This document shows positions 29,081-37,808 of a stretch of 64,000 nucleotides of DNA, piece after piece (the stretch's first letter is position 1; each line of letters opens with the position of its first letter). Location: contig PKEY01000022.1 of the NCBI GenBank assembly GCA_002919265.1, positions 1-64,000 on the forward strand, given 5' to 3'. This stretch comes from Hyphomicrobiaceae bacterium (lineage in GTDB: Bacteria; Pseudomonadota; Alphaproteobacteria; Rhizobiales; Hyphomicrobiaceae). Below the pieces are notes generated by a model that saw nothing but the letters and a program-made list of their open reading frames with translations, searched no databases and was not told the origin of the DNA. Position numbers and translations under genes: made by a program.

Positions 29081-29118
29081 AGAGGGCGCGCCGAATCAGT
29101 TGGCGCGCACATCCCTCT
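29081..29118 (-). terminator. Possible terminator downstream of the 29136-29795 gene
   Basis: Two nested stems form a long hairpin: AGAGGG with CCCTCT, and inside it GCGCGCC with GGCGCGC. On the minus strand only GGGGTTTGG follows, so termination may be weak. Confidence 0.5.
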
Positions 29119-29135
29119 GAATCTCGGCTTCCGCG

Positions 29136-29795
29136 TTAACGGGTGGCCCTCTTGCGGGTCATGGCAATAACGTCCTGCGCCAGCGAACGGGCCAGGATCT
29201 GCACCGGGTCGTCCGTATTCTCTTCGATCAGGTCGTCTAGAACGGCTGCCTTGTCCGCCAGACCTTCCATCGTCGTTGCCTGGAGCTCGGCAATCGTGAA
29301 TGAAAGATCGTGTTGCTCCGAAAGAAGAGCATCCGAAGCTGATTCGACGTCGTCCCCTACATCGATGGAAAAGGGATCTTCAAACGCCACCGCTTCCCCA
29401 CGTGCAACCAGCTCCTTCAATTGCTGCGAAATTGCGAGATAGCGCTTGGCGTAATTCCGAAGTTGCTGATCTGACCGCGAACCGCCACCACCACGCCGGT
29501 TCGGTCGTGAACGGACAATTGGCTCAGGATCCAATTCCAAATCGGCGAAATCGGAAAAGCCGCTCAGATCTTGATTTGCTGCTGTGGCCAGTGCCGCCGC
29601 GCGGCTGCGTGCACTTGTTTTTGCATCAGCCTCCTTTTCTTCAGTTTGTCCGGCAATTATGCGAGCCAGCTCAATTTCGACTCCGTGCAGCGAGGAAAGC
29701 AGCCTGTGAAGCTTGTTTTCGCGAGCCTTGGCTCTCATCGCCACCACGCTGCTCAGCATTTCCCACGCGACCGCAGTCTGACCATTCTCGGCCAT
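29136..29795 (-). CDS. Unknown alpha-helical protein, 219 residues
   Basis: I do not recognise a family. The sequence is soluble and mostly helical, with no signal peptide or membrane span. A heptad-like N-terminal helix (residues 15-60, KARENKLHRLLSSLHGVEIELARII) leads to a polar linker with RPNRRGGGGSRSDQQ. A C-terminal helical part rich in Asp/Glu follows (ATTMEGLADKAAVLDDLIEENTDDPVQILARSLAQDVIAMTRKRATR). It lies alone between dnaE and ilvE. Codon use looks native. Confidence 0.7.
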   Translation of the reverse strand: MAENGQTAVAWEMLSSVVAMRAKARENKLHRLLSSLHGVEIELARIIAGQTEEKEADAKTSARSRAAALATAANQDLSGFSDFADLELDPEPIVRSRPNRRGGGGSRSDQQLRNYAKRYLAISQQLKELVARGEAVAFEDPFSIDVGDDVESASDALLSEQHDLSFTIAELQATTMEGLADKAAVLDDLIEENTDDPVQILARSLAQDVIAMTRKRATR

Positions 29796-30085
29796 TTGGA
29801 ACCCCCGGATAATCCGACCCTAATGTGAAAGACCACGCCAGATACGCTGGTACATGGTGCACGCGGTCAGCCGGCTAACGCGGTAAACAGGCGGCGGTTC
29901 CACTCATTTTGCGAACAAGCGCGACATACTGACGAATCAGCCACACGCATGATTGGGTTCGGATTTCTGTTTGATAACTGAGGGTTGCCGCGCGATCTTC
30001 AATTTCGGTTTTGCAAATATTGCGAGTCAATAAAAAATCATTTTACCAAAAATTAACGAAACCCGGCCGAATCGCTTAGAAACAA
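29796..30085. other. AT-rich intergenic region
   Basis: This non-coding stretch lies between the unknown gene and the ilvE terminator. It is markedly AT-rich around 29990-30060 (AATAAAAAATCATTTTACCAAAAATTAACG), unlike its surroundings. It should hold the promoter of the minus-strand gene ending at 29136. I see no RNA gene in it. Confidence 0.45.
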
Positions 30086-30120
30086 GTCGCGGGTCGGAAC
30101 ACTCAGTCCCGACCCGCGAC
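30086..30120 (-). terminator. Terminator of ilvE
   Basis: A perfect 12-bp stem (GTCGCGGGTCGG / CCGACCCGCGAC) with an 11-nt loop lies 28 nt past the ilvE stop. On the minus strand TTGTTTCT follows it. Confidence 0.8.
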
Positions 30121-30147
30121 CTTCAATTTATGCGGTGAACGGAGCTG

Positions 30148-31041
30148 TTACTCAGCCGCCGACTTCTTCGGTTGCACCGTCTCCATGTAGTCGTTGAGCA
30201 ACGTTTCGGTGATGCGGCCCGGCTGATAGTTGTGCTCGCCAAGCTCGCGCACCGGTGTGACCTCGGCGGCTGTGCCGACGATGAAGCACTCGGAGAATGA
30301 TCCAAGCTCCTCGGGCAGGATCGTGCGCTCACGCACTTCCATGCCACGCTTCTTGGCCAGGTCGATGATGGTCCGCCGCGTGATGCCGTCGAGGAAGCAA
30401 TCCGGTACTGGCGTATGCAGGGCGCCGTCCTTCACGAAGAAGATGTTCGCGCCCGTGCACTCCGCGACGTGCCCGCGCCAGTCGAGCATCAGCGCGTCGG
30501 CATAGCCGGCCCGCTCTGCGCGGTGCTTCTCGAGCGTGCAGATCATGTAAAGACCTGCGGCCTTGGTCTTCGCGGGGGCCGTTCTTGGATCAGGGCGGCG
30601 GTAGTGAGCGAAGGTCACCCGGATGCCGCGCATCCGCTCCGCCGGATCGAAGTACGAGCCCCAATCCCAGGCGGCGATGGCCAGATGGATCTTGGCGTTC
30701 TGAGCGGACACGCCCATCTGCTCGCTGCCTCGCCAGGCGATAGGCCGCACGTAGCAGTCAACCAGATTGTTGGCCTTGATTGTCTCGCGGCAGGCCGCGT
30801 CGATCTCCGCAACCGAATACGGAATCTCGAAATCCATCGTGCGGGCGCCCGCAACGAGGCGCTCGGTGTGCTCGGTCAGCTTGAAAATCTCGCCGCCGTA
30901 GGCGCGCTCTCCCTCGAATACCGCGCTGGCATAGTGCAAGCCGTGGCTGAGTACGTGCAGAGTGGCCTCGCGCCAGGGCACAAGCTTGCCATCGAACCAA
31001 ATAAATCCATCGCGGTCGTGAAAAGGAACGAGCGCAGCCAT
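30148..31041 (-). CDS. ilvE: Branched-chain amino acid aminotransferase
   Basis: PLP-dependent class IV transaminase for the last step of Leu, Ile and Val synthesis. The 297 residues contain VLSHGLHYASAVFEGERAYGG, the cofactor-lysine region in TKAAGLYM, and the class IV signature ECTGANIFFVKDGALHTPVPDCFLDGITRRTIIDLA. It is divergent from the MarR-type regulator, an arrangement seen in several Alphaproteobacteria. Confidence 0.94.
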   Translation of the reverse strand: MAALVPFHDRDGFIWFDGKLVPWREATLHVLSHGLHYASAVFEGERAYGGEIFKLTEHTERLVAGARTMDFEIPYSVAEIDAACRETIKANNLVDCYVRPIAWRGSEQMGVSAQNAKIHLAIAAWDWGSYFDPAERMRGIRVTFAHYRRPDPRTAPAKTKAAGLYMICTLEKHRAERAGYADALMLDWRGHVAECTGANIFFVKDGALHTPVPDCFLDGITRRTIIDLAKKRGMEVRERTILPEELGSFSECFIVGTAAEVTPVRELGEHNYQPGRITETLLNDYMETVQPKKSAAE

Positions 31042-31228
31042 TTCTATCTCCTCGGAGACTCCGTCATTGCTGGCCTCAGTGACGCTGCCTTGTCAGGAAT
31101 ATGCTGCGGAGTGCGGCTCGCCCACGCGGCCGGAAGCGCCGGCACGGCGACGATGAGAAGAGTCGTGCCCGCAGCCCAGTGCACGAAGGCACTTGCCACG
31201 GGTAACAATGGCCTTCAAATAAGTCAAC

Positions 31229-31777
31229 ATGACTGACGTATATGCACATTCAGGTCTTCCGGCGGAGGCGCTAGTTCCGCGCGATGCCGCCGAGGAATGC
31301 CCTGAGGTCGCGCGGGAGCGGCTGATCACCTATGTCGAGCTTCTGTTCTTCGCCTACCGCGACTTCACGGGCGAGGCCGACGCCGTGCTTGCGGAATTCG
31401 GATTCGGCCGGGCCCATCATCGCGTTCTTCACTTTGTAAACCGGCACCCTGGCCTACGAATCGCCGATCTCCTCGATATCCTCAAGATCACGAAGCAAAG
31501 CCTTGCCCGCGTTTTGAAGCAGCTCGTCAACCGCGGCTATATTCTGCAGCAGGCTGGCGCGGACGATCGGCGAGAGCGCCGCCTCTATCTGACGGCCAAG
31601 GGCCGTGAACTCGCCGAAAAGCTGGCGCAATTGCAGTGCGCGCGGGTCGCGGCAGCGCTGGCCAACGCGGGCGAAGGCGCGGGAGCTGAAACGCGCCGCT
31701 TTCTTGCCAGCATGATCTCCAAGGAAGAACGCTCGCGCATCGAAGAGTTGATCTTCGGGACTGGCGGCCGGCCTTGA
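31229..31777 (+). CDS. MarR-family transcriptional regulator (PetP-like)
   Basis: A 182-residue winged-helix regulator. The MarR core is GRAHHRVLHFVNRHPGLRIADLLDILKITKQSLARVLKQLVNRGYILQQAGADDRRERRLYLTAKG, with the conserved DxRxRRxxLT wing. A response regulator follows directly, as in the petPR operon of Rhodobacter, where the pair affects photosynthetic electron-transport genes. No photosynthesis genes lie in this window, so only the architecture is shared. Confidence 0.88.
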   Translation: MTDVYAHSGLPAEALVPRDAAEECPEVARERLITYVELLFFAYRDFTGEADAVLAEFGFGRAHHRVLHFVNRHPGLRIADLLDILKITKQSLARVLKQLVNRGYILQQAGADDRRERRLYLTAKGRELAEKLAQLQCARVAAALANAGEGAGAETRRFLASMISKEERSRIEELIFGTGGRP

Positions 31778-31807
31778 TCATTGCCCGCCTTGTTTGGGAG
31801 GGGAGTC

Positions 31808-32521
31808 ATGACCGTTGAAGAGGCATCGGTCCGGCGCGAATGCCCGCCTGACGATGCACCGCACATCCTGATCGTCGACGACGATCAGCGCATTCGCGAT
31901 CTCCTGACACGCTATCTGATGGAGAACGGCTTCCGGGTCACTCCCGCAGCCGACGCCAGCGCGGCCCGGGCGGCGATGCGGGGGCTGAAGTTCGATCTGG
32001 TGATCCTCGACGTGATGATGCCGGGCGAAAACGGCCTGCAATTCGCGCAGCATTTGAAGGAAACGTCCGACGTACCGATCTGCATGTTGACCGCACGCTC
32101 GGAGCCCGAGGACCGCATCGCTGGCCTGGAGACGGGTGTAGACGACTATTTGCCCAAGCCGTTCGAGCCGCGCGAACTCGTCTTGCGCATCAAGAACATT
32201 TTGCGGCGCGGGAGACCCCAAACAAATTCCGACGAGATCCGGATGGGCGAGTTCGTGTTCCACATCGGGCGCGGCGAACTGAAGCGGGGGGACGAGACCA
32301 TCCGGCTGACGGAACGAGAGCGCGATCTGCTGCGCCAGTTTGCACAACGTCCCGGCGTCGCGATAGCCCGGCACGAGCTTCTTGCAGGGGACGACACAGG
32401 CAGCGAGCGCGCGATCGACGTGCAGATTAACCGCCTGCGCCGCAAGATCGAGGCAGATCCGTCGAACCCGGTGTATCTGCAGACCGTCCGCAGCAAGGGG
32501 TATATCCTTTACACGGACTAG
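31808..32521 (+). CDS. OmpR-family response regulator (PetR-like)
   Basis: Two-domain response regulator of 237 residues. The receiver has the acidic pair in LIVDDDQRIRD, the phosphoacceptor Asp in LVILDVMMPGENG, the switch Thr in CMLTARSE and the Lys in YLPKPFEP. The C-terminal winged helix ends in VDVQINRLRRKIE-like sequence and VRSKGYILYTD. ATG 31808 follows GGGAGGGGAG and is preferred over the frame opening at 31781. It lies between the MarR gene and a cognate kinase. Confidence 0.92.
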   Translation: MTVEEASVRRECPPDDAPHILIVDDDQRIRDLLTRYLMENGFRVTPAADASAARAAMRGLKFDLVILDVMMPGENGLQFAQHLKETSDVPICMLTARSEPEDRIAGLETGVDDYLPKPFEPRELVLRIKNILRRGRPQTNSDEIRMGEFVFHIGRGELKRGDETIRLTERERDLLRQFAQRPGVAIARHELLAGDDTGSERAIDVQINRLRRKIEADPSNPVYLQTVRSKGYILYTD

Positions 32522-32617
32522 GCTGCGTCAGCGTCGATCGTCTTGGAGCGTGCGGCGGGTTTGGGTCGGTGGAAACTGGCGGAGCTGCCGCACAGAGTGA
32601 GGTTAAGGCGGGCATCA

Positions 32618-34030
32618 ATGGTCGCGGTGCGCGACAGTGCTGACAGAGCAGTCCGGACCTGGTGGGCCCGCGCGATTTGGCTTGCCTCGAGGCTGGCCCA
32701 AACGGTGGCATCGTTCACGACGGATTTGCTGCCGAAAGGCCTCTATGCCCGCGCGCTCATCATCATCATCGCCCCCATTGTGCTGCTCGAGAGCGTCGTC
32801 GCGTTCGTCTTCATGGAGCGGCACTGGCAGGCCGTGACGCGGCGTCTTTCGGAAGCCACTGCCCGCGACATCGCCGCGATCATCGAGGTCTACCGCGAAT
32901 ATCCCCACAAGGACGACTACGCGAAGCTCATCGACCTCGCCGAGACGATGCAGCTTTCCCTGCAGCTGCTACCGCCGGGAGATCTGCCCCCTGCTCAGCC
33001 GAAGCCTTTCTTTTCGCTTCTGGACCGCACGCTGTCGAACGAAATTCGTCGTCAGGTCCGTCAGCCGTTCTGGGTCGATACTGTCGGCAATTCGCGGCAC
33101 GTCGAAATCAGGGTGAAGCTTGAGGACGCGATCCTGCGGTTCGTGGCTACGCGCGCGCAGACTTATGCGTCCAACTCTCACATTTTCCTGCTGTGGATGG
33201 TCGGAACGTCCATCGTCCTGCTGACGGTGGCGATCCTCTTCCTGCGCAATCAAATTCGCCCAATTCTGCGGCTGGCCGAGGCGGCGGACGCTTTCGGTAA
33301 GGGCCGGCCGGTGCCGGACGATTTCCGTCCGCGCGGAGCACGCGAAGTGCGCCAGGCCGCGCAGGCCTTTCTCGAAATGCGTGACCGCATCCGTCAGCAT
33401 GTCGACCAGCGTACGACAATGCTGGCCGCCGTCAGCCACGATCTGCGGACGGTGCTTACTCGTTTCAAGCTCGAGCTCGCATTGCTTGGCGACTCGCCTG
33501 AGGTCCGCGCGTTACAGGCGGACGTCAAGGAAATGCAGCACATGCTGGAGGATTACTTGGCGTTCGCGAAAGGCGACGGTGGCGAGGAGGCTGTTCCCAC
33601 CGACCTCTTTGAGCTTCTGGAAGAAATCCAAGAAGATGCGCAGATGTTCGGCGGCACGATCACGCTGGAGCTCCCCAATCAACGTCAAAGCCTGATGCTG
33701 CCCCTCAAAAGGCAATCCTTCAAGCGCGCCATCATCAATCTCGTCAGCAACGCCGCGCGTTACGGCAAGAACGTCATCATCCGTGTTGTGCCTGAAGAAG
33801 AGTGGCTGCGTATCGAAATTGATGACGACGGCCCAGGTATTCCGGAGACGGAGCGTGAGAATGTCTTCCGCCCGTTCTACCGGCTGGACGATGCTCGCAA
33901 TCAGGACACCGGCAACTCAGGGCTTGGTCTCGCCATCGCACGCGACATCGCCCGCAGCCACGGCGGAGATGTTATGTTGACGGACAGCGATCTCGGCGGG
34001 CTGCGCGCAATCGTGACGGTGCCGGTATAA
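32618..34030 (+). CDS. Sensor histidine kinase, EnvZ-like
   Basis: Membrane kinase predicted to phosphorylate the adjacent OmpR-type regulator. One helix near the N-terminus (ALIIIIAPIVLLESVVAFVFM) and a second (IFLLWMVGTSIVLLTVAILFL) bracket a periplasmic sensor of about 130 residues. HAMP, the H-box AAVSHDLRTVLTRFKLELALL, the N-box NLVSNAARYG, the G1 motif DDDGPGIP and G2 GNSGLGLAIARDIARSHGG follow. The H-box has V-L where most kinases have a proline. ATG 32618 is chosen; TTG 32543 would extend the cytosolic N-terminus by 25 residues. Confidence 0.91.
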   Translation: MVAVRDSADRAVRTWWARAIWLASRLAQTVASFTTDLLPKGLYARALIIIIAPIVLLESVVAFVFMERHWQAVTRRLSEATARDIAAIIEVYREYPHKDDYAKLIDLAETMQLSLQLLPPGDLPPAQPKPFFSLLDRTLSNEIRRQVRQPFWVDTVGNSRHVEIRVKLEDAILRFVATRAQTYASNSHIFLLWMVGTSIVLLTVAILFLRNQIRPILRLAEAADAFGKGRPVPDDFRPRGAREVRQAAQAFLEMRDRIRQHVDQRTTMLAAVSHDLRTVLTRFKLELALLGDSPEVRALQADVKEMQHMLEDYLAFAKGDGGEEAVPTDLFELLEEIQEDAQMFGGTITLELPNQRQSLMLPLKRQSFKRAIINLVSNAARYGKNVIIRVVPEEEWLRIEIDDDGPGIPETERENVFRPFYRLDDARNQDTGNSGLGLAIARDIARSHGGDVMLTDSDLGGLRAIVTVPV

Positions 34031-34064
34031 GCGGCCACGCGCCTCAATCACTGCACCAACGGAA

Positions 34065-34424
34065 TCAGAACAGCCGCCCACCATTCGGGACCTTCTGGTC
34101 AGGTCCGATGAGCACGACGGCGCCGTTTTCGTCCGGGAAGCCGAGCGTCAGAACTTCGGAGAGAAACTTGCCGATCTGCCGTGGCGGAAAGTTCACGACG
34201 GCCGCCACCTGCCGTCCGACGAGCTTCTCCGGCGTGTAGTGAACCGTCACCTGCGCCGAGCTTTTCTTGATTCCGATCTCCGGGCCGAAATCGATCTTCA
34301 TTTTGATGGCCGGCTTGCGCGCCTCCGGGTATGGCTCCGCCTCGATGACGGTGCCTACGCGGATGTCGACCTTCAGAAAGTCATCGAAGGTAATGGTAGG
34401 AGACGGCTCGGACTTCTGCTGCAC
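34065..34424 (-). CDS. csaA: CsaA-like tRNA-binding domain protein
   Basis: A 119-residue OB-fold protein of the CsaA family, described as a secretion-related chaperone with a tRNA-binding-type domain. Conserved parts are [70 protein letters not shown] and the C-terminal VPNGGRLF. It lies convergent with the histidine kinase. Confidence 0.92.
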   Translation of the reverse strand: MQQKSEPSPTITFDDFLKVDIRVGTVIEAEPYPEARKPAIKMKIDFGPEIGIKKSSAQVTVHYTPEKLVGRQVAAVVNFPPRQIGKFLSEVLTLGFPDENGAVVLIGPDQKVPNGGRLF

Positions 34425-34498
34425 GGATGAACGACCTCCAGGATTTTGTTGGAGGTGTGATGGCCCGATGGCAGGCGCCCTGTCAATTGAGCAGGCTC

Positions 34499-35185
34499 TC
34501 AGATGTTGGCGCCCGATGTTTCCTCGGGACGAGGGCCAGCCTCGAAACCAGTCCCGCCGCCAGGGCGCCGGCCGCGTGCAAATGAGCTGAACGCTCGCCC
34601 CGCGCGGCAGAGGCAGGCCTTGATATCCTTGAGATTGCCGAGAGCCTGTTCGCCCCGGCGGAGGCGGCGGTCGAGCGCGGCCATTGTCCGAGCCAACCCC
34701 GGGTCATCGTCCTCGAGCCAAGTCCGCATGACGGAGGCGTAGAGTCCGGCAAGCCCACCAACCTTTATGCGTCCCGAAAGGCTGCTCGTATCGATGCCGG
34801 CGGCCTGTAGCATCCAGTGCTGCGATGCGAGCAATGTGCAGGCCATCCGCGGATCCGGTACCCGAACGTCGCCCAGGATGGATCGGATCGCCTGCTTATA
34901 CGGCCCGAGCACATCGAACCGTGTCATGAGAATCTCGAAAAGCGCATCCCGAGGGGTCGAATTGGCTTCCCTTTTTGGCGCTCGCCGCAGCACCTCGTCG
35001 TCAACCGCCTTGGTGAAGGCAGCGAGAATTTCGCTCTTGCTCGCGAACTCCTGCTTCAGATCCACAAGCGTTACGCCCGTCGCTTCTGCAATGTCGAGAA
35101 GCGTTACCTCTCTCCAGGGACGCTCGGCCGCGAGGTTCAAGGTTGCGGCAATGATTCGGCCTCGCAGTGTTGATTGATCGAACAT
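34499..35185 (-). CDS. TetR-family transcriptional regulator
   Basis: A 228-residue regulator with an N-terminal TetR helix-turn-helix ([50 protein letters not shown], residues about 8-60). A helical ligand-binding domain follows, ending in an Arg/Gly-rich tail. The ligand and targets are unknown. It sits between csaA and proC on the same strand. Confidence 0.83.
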   Translation of the reverse strand: MFDQSTLRGRIIAATLNLAAERPWREVTLLDIAEATGVTLVDLKQEFASKSEILAAFTKAVDDEVLRRAPKREANSTPRDALFEILMTRFDVLGPYKQAIRSILGDVRVPDPRMACTLLASQHWMLQAAGIDTSSLSGRIKVGGLAGLYASVMRTWLEDDDPGLARTMAALDRRLRRGEQALGNLKDIKACLCRAGRAFSSFARGRRPGGGTGFEAGPRPEETSGANI

Positions 35186-35251
35186 GGCACGCCTCCATCA
35201 GTTTGGAGATAGGCGTCTGCGGTCGGATGTGAAGCCCGCCGCAAGGCAATT

Positions 35252-36076
35252 TCAGCCGCTGAGCTCCCGGCTGCGCTTCGCGGCGGCCTCGACGGCGCGG
35301 GTCAAGAGCGGCTGCAGCCCATCCTCGGCCATAAGTATTGACAAAGCCGCTGCCGTCGTGCCGCCAGGAGACGTTACGTTCTGGCGCAGGATGGCTGGCT
35401 CAAGGCCCGACTGCCGCAAAAGCTCCCCTGCTCCGGAGACCGTTGCATTCGCCAACCGCTTCGCCAGCTCGGGATCGAGGCCAACGGCTCGGCCGGCTTC
35501 AGCGAGGCACTCCGCGAGCAAAAAAACGTAGGCCGGCCCAGAGCCCGACACGGCGGTTGCCGCATCAATCAACAACTCATCTTCCACCCAACCGACTTCA
35601 CCCACCGCAGACAGCAGCTCCTGGCACATGTCGCGTTGGGCAGGGGTTACGTGAGCATTGGCGCAGCAGACCGTGATGCCTCGCCCGATGGCTGCCGGCG
35701 TGTTGGGAATGGAGCGCACGACAGCGGTCCCGACCGGCAAATGCTTCTCAAAGCTCGCAATCGTCTTGCCGGCGGCTACCGAGAGAACCACCGTGTTGGG
35801 TCCAGCAAGCGTCGCGAGATCGGGGAAGACATCGCCCATGACCTGCGGCTTCACGGCGACAACGATAACAGCAGGCGGTTCGGAAAGCGGCGCGCCCGGC
35901 TCCCGCTTGGCGAGCTTGTACTGCTCAATCAATTTGACGTTCTCGGGTGGCGGTGCGGGATCCTGAACGATGACCTGCGCTGTATTGAGGCCGCGGTCGA
36001 GCCAGCCCGCCAGCATGGCACCTCCCATTTTTCCGGCACCGGCTAGCAGCAGCTTGCCGTTCAGGCTTATCGTCAT
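35252..36076 (-). CDS. proC: Pyrroline-5-carboxylate reductase
   Basis: Last enzyme of proline synthesis; it reduces P5C with NAD(P)H. ATG 36076 (after GAGGGG) gives 274 residues. The N-terminal Rossmann motif is LLLAGAGKMGGAMLAGWL, VRSIPNTPAAIGRGIT lies mid-protein, and the P5CR signature is AATAVSGSGPAYVFLLAE plus NVTSPGGTTAAAL. Length and motifs are normal. Confidence 0.95.
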   Translation of the reverse strand: MTISLNGKLLLAGAGKMGGAMLAGWLDRGLNTAQVIVQDPAPPPENVKLIEQYKLAKREPGAPLSEPPAVIVVAVKPQVMGDVFPDLATLAGPNTVVLSVAAGKTIASFEKHLPVGTAVVRSIPNTPAAIGRGITVCCANAHVTPAQRDMCQELLSAVGEVGWVEDELLIDAATAVSGSGPAYVFLLAECLAEAGRAVGLDPELAKRLANATVSGAGELLRQSGLEPAILRQNVTSPGGTTAAALSILMAEDGLQPLLTRAVEAAAKRSRELSG

Positions 36077-36304
36077 CGCACACACCCCTCAAACGAAGAT
36101 GAGTTGTAGACGCCTCAGCAGGAACAGGTTCCGGGGCGTCAGATGCTTTTGCAAGCATCATTAGAGCCACTCCCCTGGCTTGTCATCCGCGGTGTTGGGC
36201 TCGTAACGCCCTCGAAAGTGAAACGCTGCGTCCGCGCAGAGCGATCACAAATCGCTCATATGTCGAACAATTCTTGAATGAGGGCGTTTGATGTGCAGCC
36301 GATC
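36077..36304. other. Intergenic region upstream of proC, left part
   Basis: The 636-nt gap between proC and the next plus-strand gene starts here. This part must contain the proC promoter. A perfect 7-bp hairpin (GAGCGAT 36239-36245 / ATCGCTC 36251-36257) is the only structure I see; no coding potential is evident. Confidence 0.4.
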
Positions 36305-36501
36305 ACAAAAAGGGTGACGGCGGAGTTGCCGCTCCGCCGTCGGTCGGCACCCATGAGGAAGGAGAACCCAAGATGAGTGCCAACAACCTAATGTGCCCAT
36401 GCTGGTTGAAGTGGTGGCGCAAACTCCTTGAAATCGCGCTACTGCTAATCAACCACTTCTGCAAAGATTGAAACCGGAACGCGGGGGCACCCTTCGGGTT
36501 C
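36305..36501 (-). ncRNA. Candidate small RNA, about 200 nt
   Basis: On the minus strand a sigma70-like promoter is visible: -35 TTGCGT at 36537-36532, an 18-nt spacer, and -10 TACAAT at 36513-36508. The predicted transcript runs from about 36501 to a strong intrinsic terminator, a perfect 10-bp GC-rich stem (36316-36325 / 36332-36341) with a 6-nt loop, followed by CCCTTTTTGTG. No protein-coding frame on this strand has a ribosome site. The RNA would contain a pyrimidine stretch, TTCTCCTTCCTC, able to pair with Shine-Dalgarno sequences. That stretch is the exact antisense of the ribosome site of the small plus-strand ORF at 36373. Family unknown to me. Confidence 0.5.
36373..36471 (+). CDS. 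Candidate 32-residue small protein opposite the sRNA
   Basis: The ATG at 36373 is preceded by a strong AAGGAG at about 8 nt. The 32 codons encode MSANNLMCPCWLKWWRKLL followed by a hydrophobic helix (EIALLLINHFC) and KD. Three cysteines, three tryptophans and an amphipathic or membrane-seeking helix are unusual for random sequence, and the ribosome site is better than most in this window. No terminator follows on the plus strand. It could be a small membrane protein or toxin-like peptide, or a chance ORF within an RNA gene. Confidence 0.35.
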   Translation: MSANNLMCPCWLKWWRKLLEIALLLINHFCKD

Positions 36502-36712
36502 CTCCGCATTGTAATGGCAGCGTTCGTTTCCACGCAATCGCGAAACAACCGATTCGGAGCTTCTGACGACTGATCCTGCCGGACCGAAGTTCAGCCGTTC
36601 ACCCTCATTAAATTCGTTTTCTTTTCCTATTTTGCCAGCTTGTTGCATATCCTGATCAATAATCGTTCAGTTAGATCGGCATGCTCGAGGAAGCTCGCCG
36701 ACACGAAGGGTC

Positions 36713-36976
36713 ATGGAACCGCTCGAGGAATCGACACACCAGGTGATGGAGGAGTACCGCAAGCGGTTCGGCCACTTGCCCGATTTCCCAGTGGTAGAGC
36801 TCGATTTCGAGAAGCGAAGCCGGTTTGTGGCGGCATTGGAGCGGGCGTTGCAAAGAAATATGCCGCTCCTTGATTATGAAATGCAGGAGTTCGAGATCAG
36901 CCGAACCCGATGGCTGTGGCTCTTGTTGAAACGACGTATCAGCACGCTGGTGACCCGTCGCAAGCGCGTGTTATGA
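36713..36976 (+). CDS. Unknown protein, 87 residues, coupled to TIGR02301 gene
   Basis: I do not recognise a family. The protein is charged and helical (EESTHQVMEEYRKRFGHLPDFPVVELDFEKRSRFVAALERALQ) and ends in a Trp/Leu stretch followed by a basic tail (RWLWLLLKRRISTLVTRRKRVL), which suggests membrane association at the C-terminus. GAAGGG precedes the ATG. Its stop overlaps the next ATG by 4 nt, so the two are translationally coupled. Confidence 0.7.
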   Translation: MEPLEESTHQVMEEYRKRFGHLPDFPVVELDFEKRSRFVAALERALQRNMPLLDYEMQEFEISRTRWLWLLLKRRISTLVTRRKRVL

Positions 36977-37410
36977 CTTTCCGGTTCACTCTCGCAAGGG
37001 TTGCTATGCCTCGGCTCTGCACCGAAAAGCCCCGTGTCTTCACGTCAGCGCGTCGCCTCGCGCTGGCGATGCCGTTTGTTTTCGCAGCTGGAACTGCATT
37101 CGCGCAGGAAACGAAGCCCTACGACGACAAGCTCATGCGGCTGTCGGAGATCCTCGGCGCCGTCCATTATCTGCGCGAGTTGTGCGGCGCCGACGAAGGC
37201 CAGCTTTGGCGAGACCGCATGCGGGAGCTGATTGAAGCGGAAGGCACCACAGCGCTGCGCCGGGCCCGCCTCACCCGCAGCTTCAACAAAGGTTATCAGG
37301 GCTACAGCCGCACCTACCGCACCTGCACGCCGTCGGCTGAAACGGCTGTAAAACGCTTTCTCACCGAGGCAAGCCAGCTGACCGAGAACCTCATGAAGAA
37401 TGTGCCCTGA
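36973..37410 (+). CDS. TIGR02301-type exported protein
   Basis: Secreted or periplasmic protein of unknown function restricted mostly to Alphaproteobacteria. The signal peptide runs through LALAMPFVFAAGTAFAQ. The mature part carries the family pattern RLSEILGAVHYLRELCG, WRDRMRELIEAEG, RRARLTRSFNKGYQGYSRTYRTCTPSAETAVKRFLTEASQLTENL. Two cysteines (ELCG and RTCT) could pair. The ATG at 36973 overlaps the upstream stop; ATG 37006 is an alternative start. Confidence 0.85.
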   Translation: MTFRFTLARVAMPRLCTEKPRVFTSARRLALAMPFVFAAGTAFAQETKPYDDKLMRLSEILGAVHYLRELCGADEGQLWRDRMRELIEAEGTTALRRARLTRSFNKGYQGYSRTYRTCTPSAETAVKRFLTEASQLTENLMKNVP

Positions 37411-37532
37411 GGGCATCGGTCACGCACAGCTTGGATTCACCGTTAATTGTTGCAGTTGCTATCAACCCGGCCGGCCTGTGCTAGGGGTGCGCGTTGTGGG
37501 GTCACGCACGGACAGGTGAGGACGGGTACGAC

Positions 37533-37775
37533 ATGCAGACATCCTGCGATGGGGAAAAGAGCGATAGTTTCAAGGCCTTAAGTCTTATTCTAGATGCCTG
37601 GGACCGTGGCGCCGACCAGGGCATCGCGCCAGAGCTGATGGCATATGCCGCGCTCTTTACGGCGTTGACGGATTTGGTGGCCACCTACGGGGAGGAAGCG
37701 GTCGCCAACTTGGCTCGGGGGCTCGACGAGCGCGTACGGCAAGGCGAATTCACTCTTTATGGCACCATGCAATAA
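37533..37775 (+). CDS. Unknown small acidic protein, 80 residues
   Basis: No family recognised. It is cytosolic and helical, with an acidic overall composition (KALSLILDAWDRGADQGIAPELMAYAALFTALTDLVATYGEEAVANLARGLDERV). ATG 37533 follows GAGGACGGG. It stands alone and is followed by its own terminator. Confidence 0.65.
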   Translation: MQTSCDGEKSDSFKALSLILDAWDRGADQGIAPELMAYAALFTALTDLVATYGEEAVANLARGLDERVRQGEFTLYGTMQ

Positions 37776-37794
37776 GCCGCTCCGTCAGCGGCTT
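37774..37794. terminator. Terminator between the 80-residue ORF and the LysE gene
   Basis: A perfect 8-bp stem (AAGCCGCT / AGCGGCTT) with a 5-nt loop overlaps the stop codon of the plus-strand gene. It sits between convergent genes, with only a short T-rich flank (TTCGTT). Confidence 0.6.
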
Positions 37795-37808
37795 CGTTCA
37801 GCTCGGTG

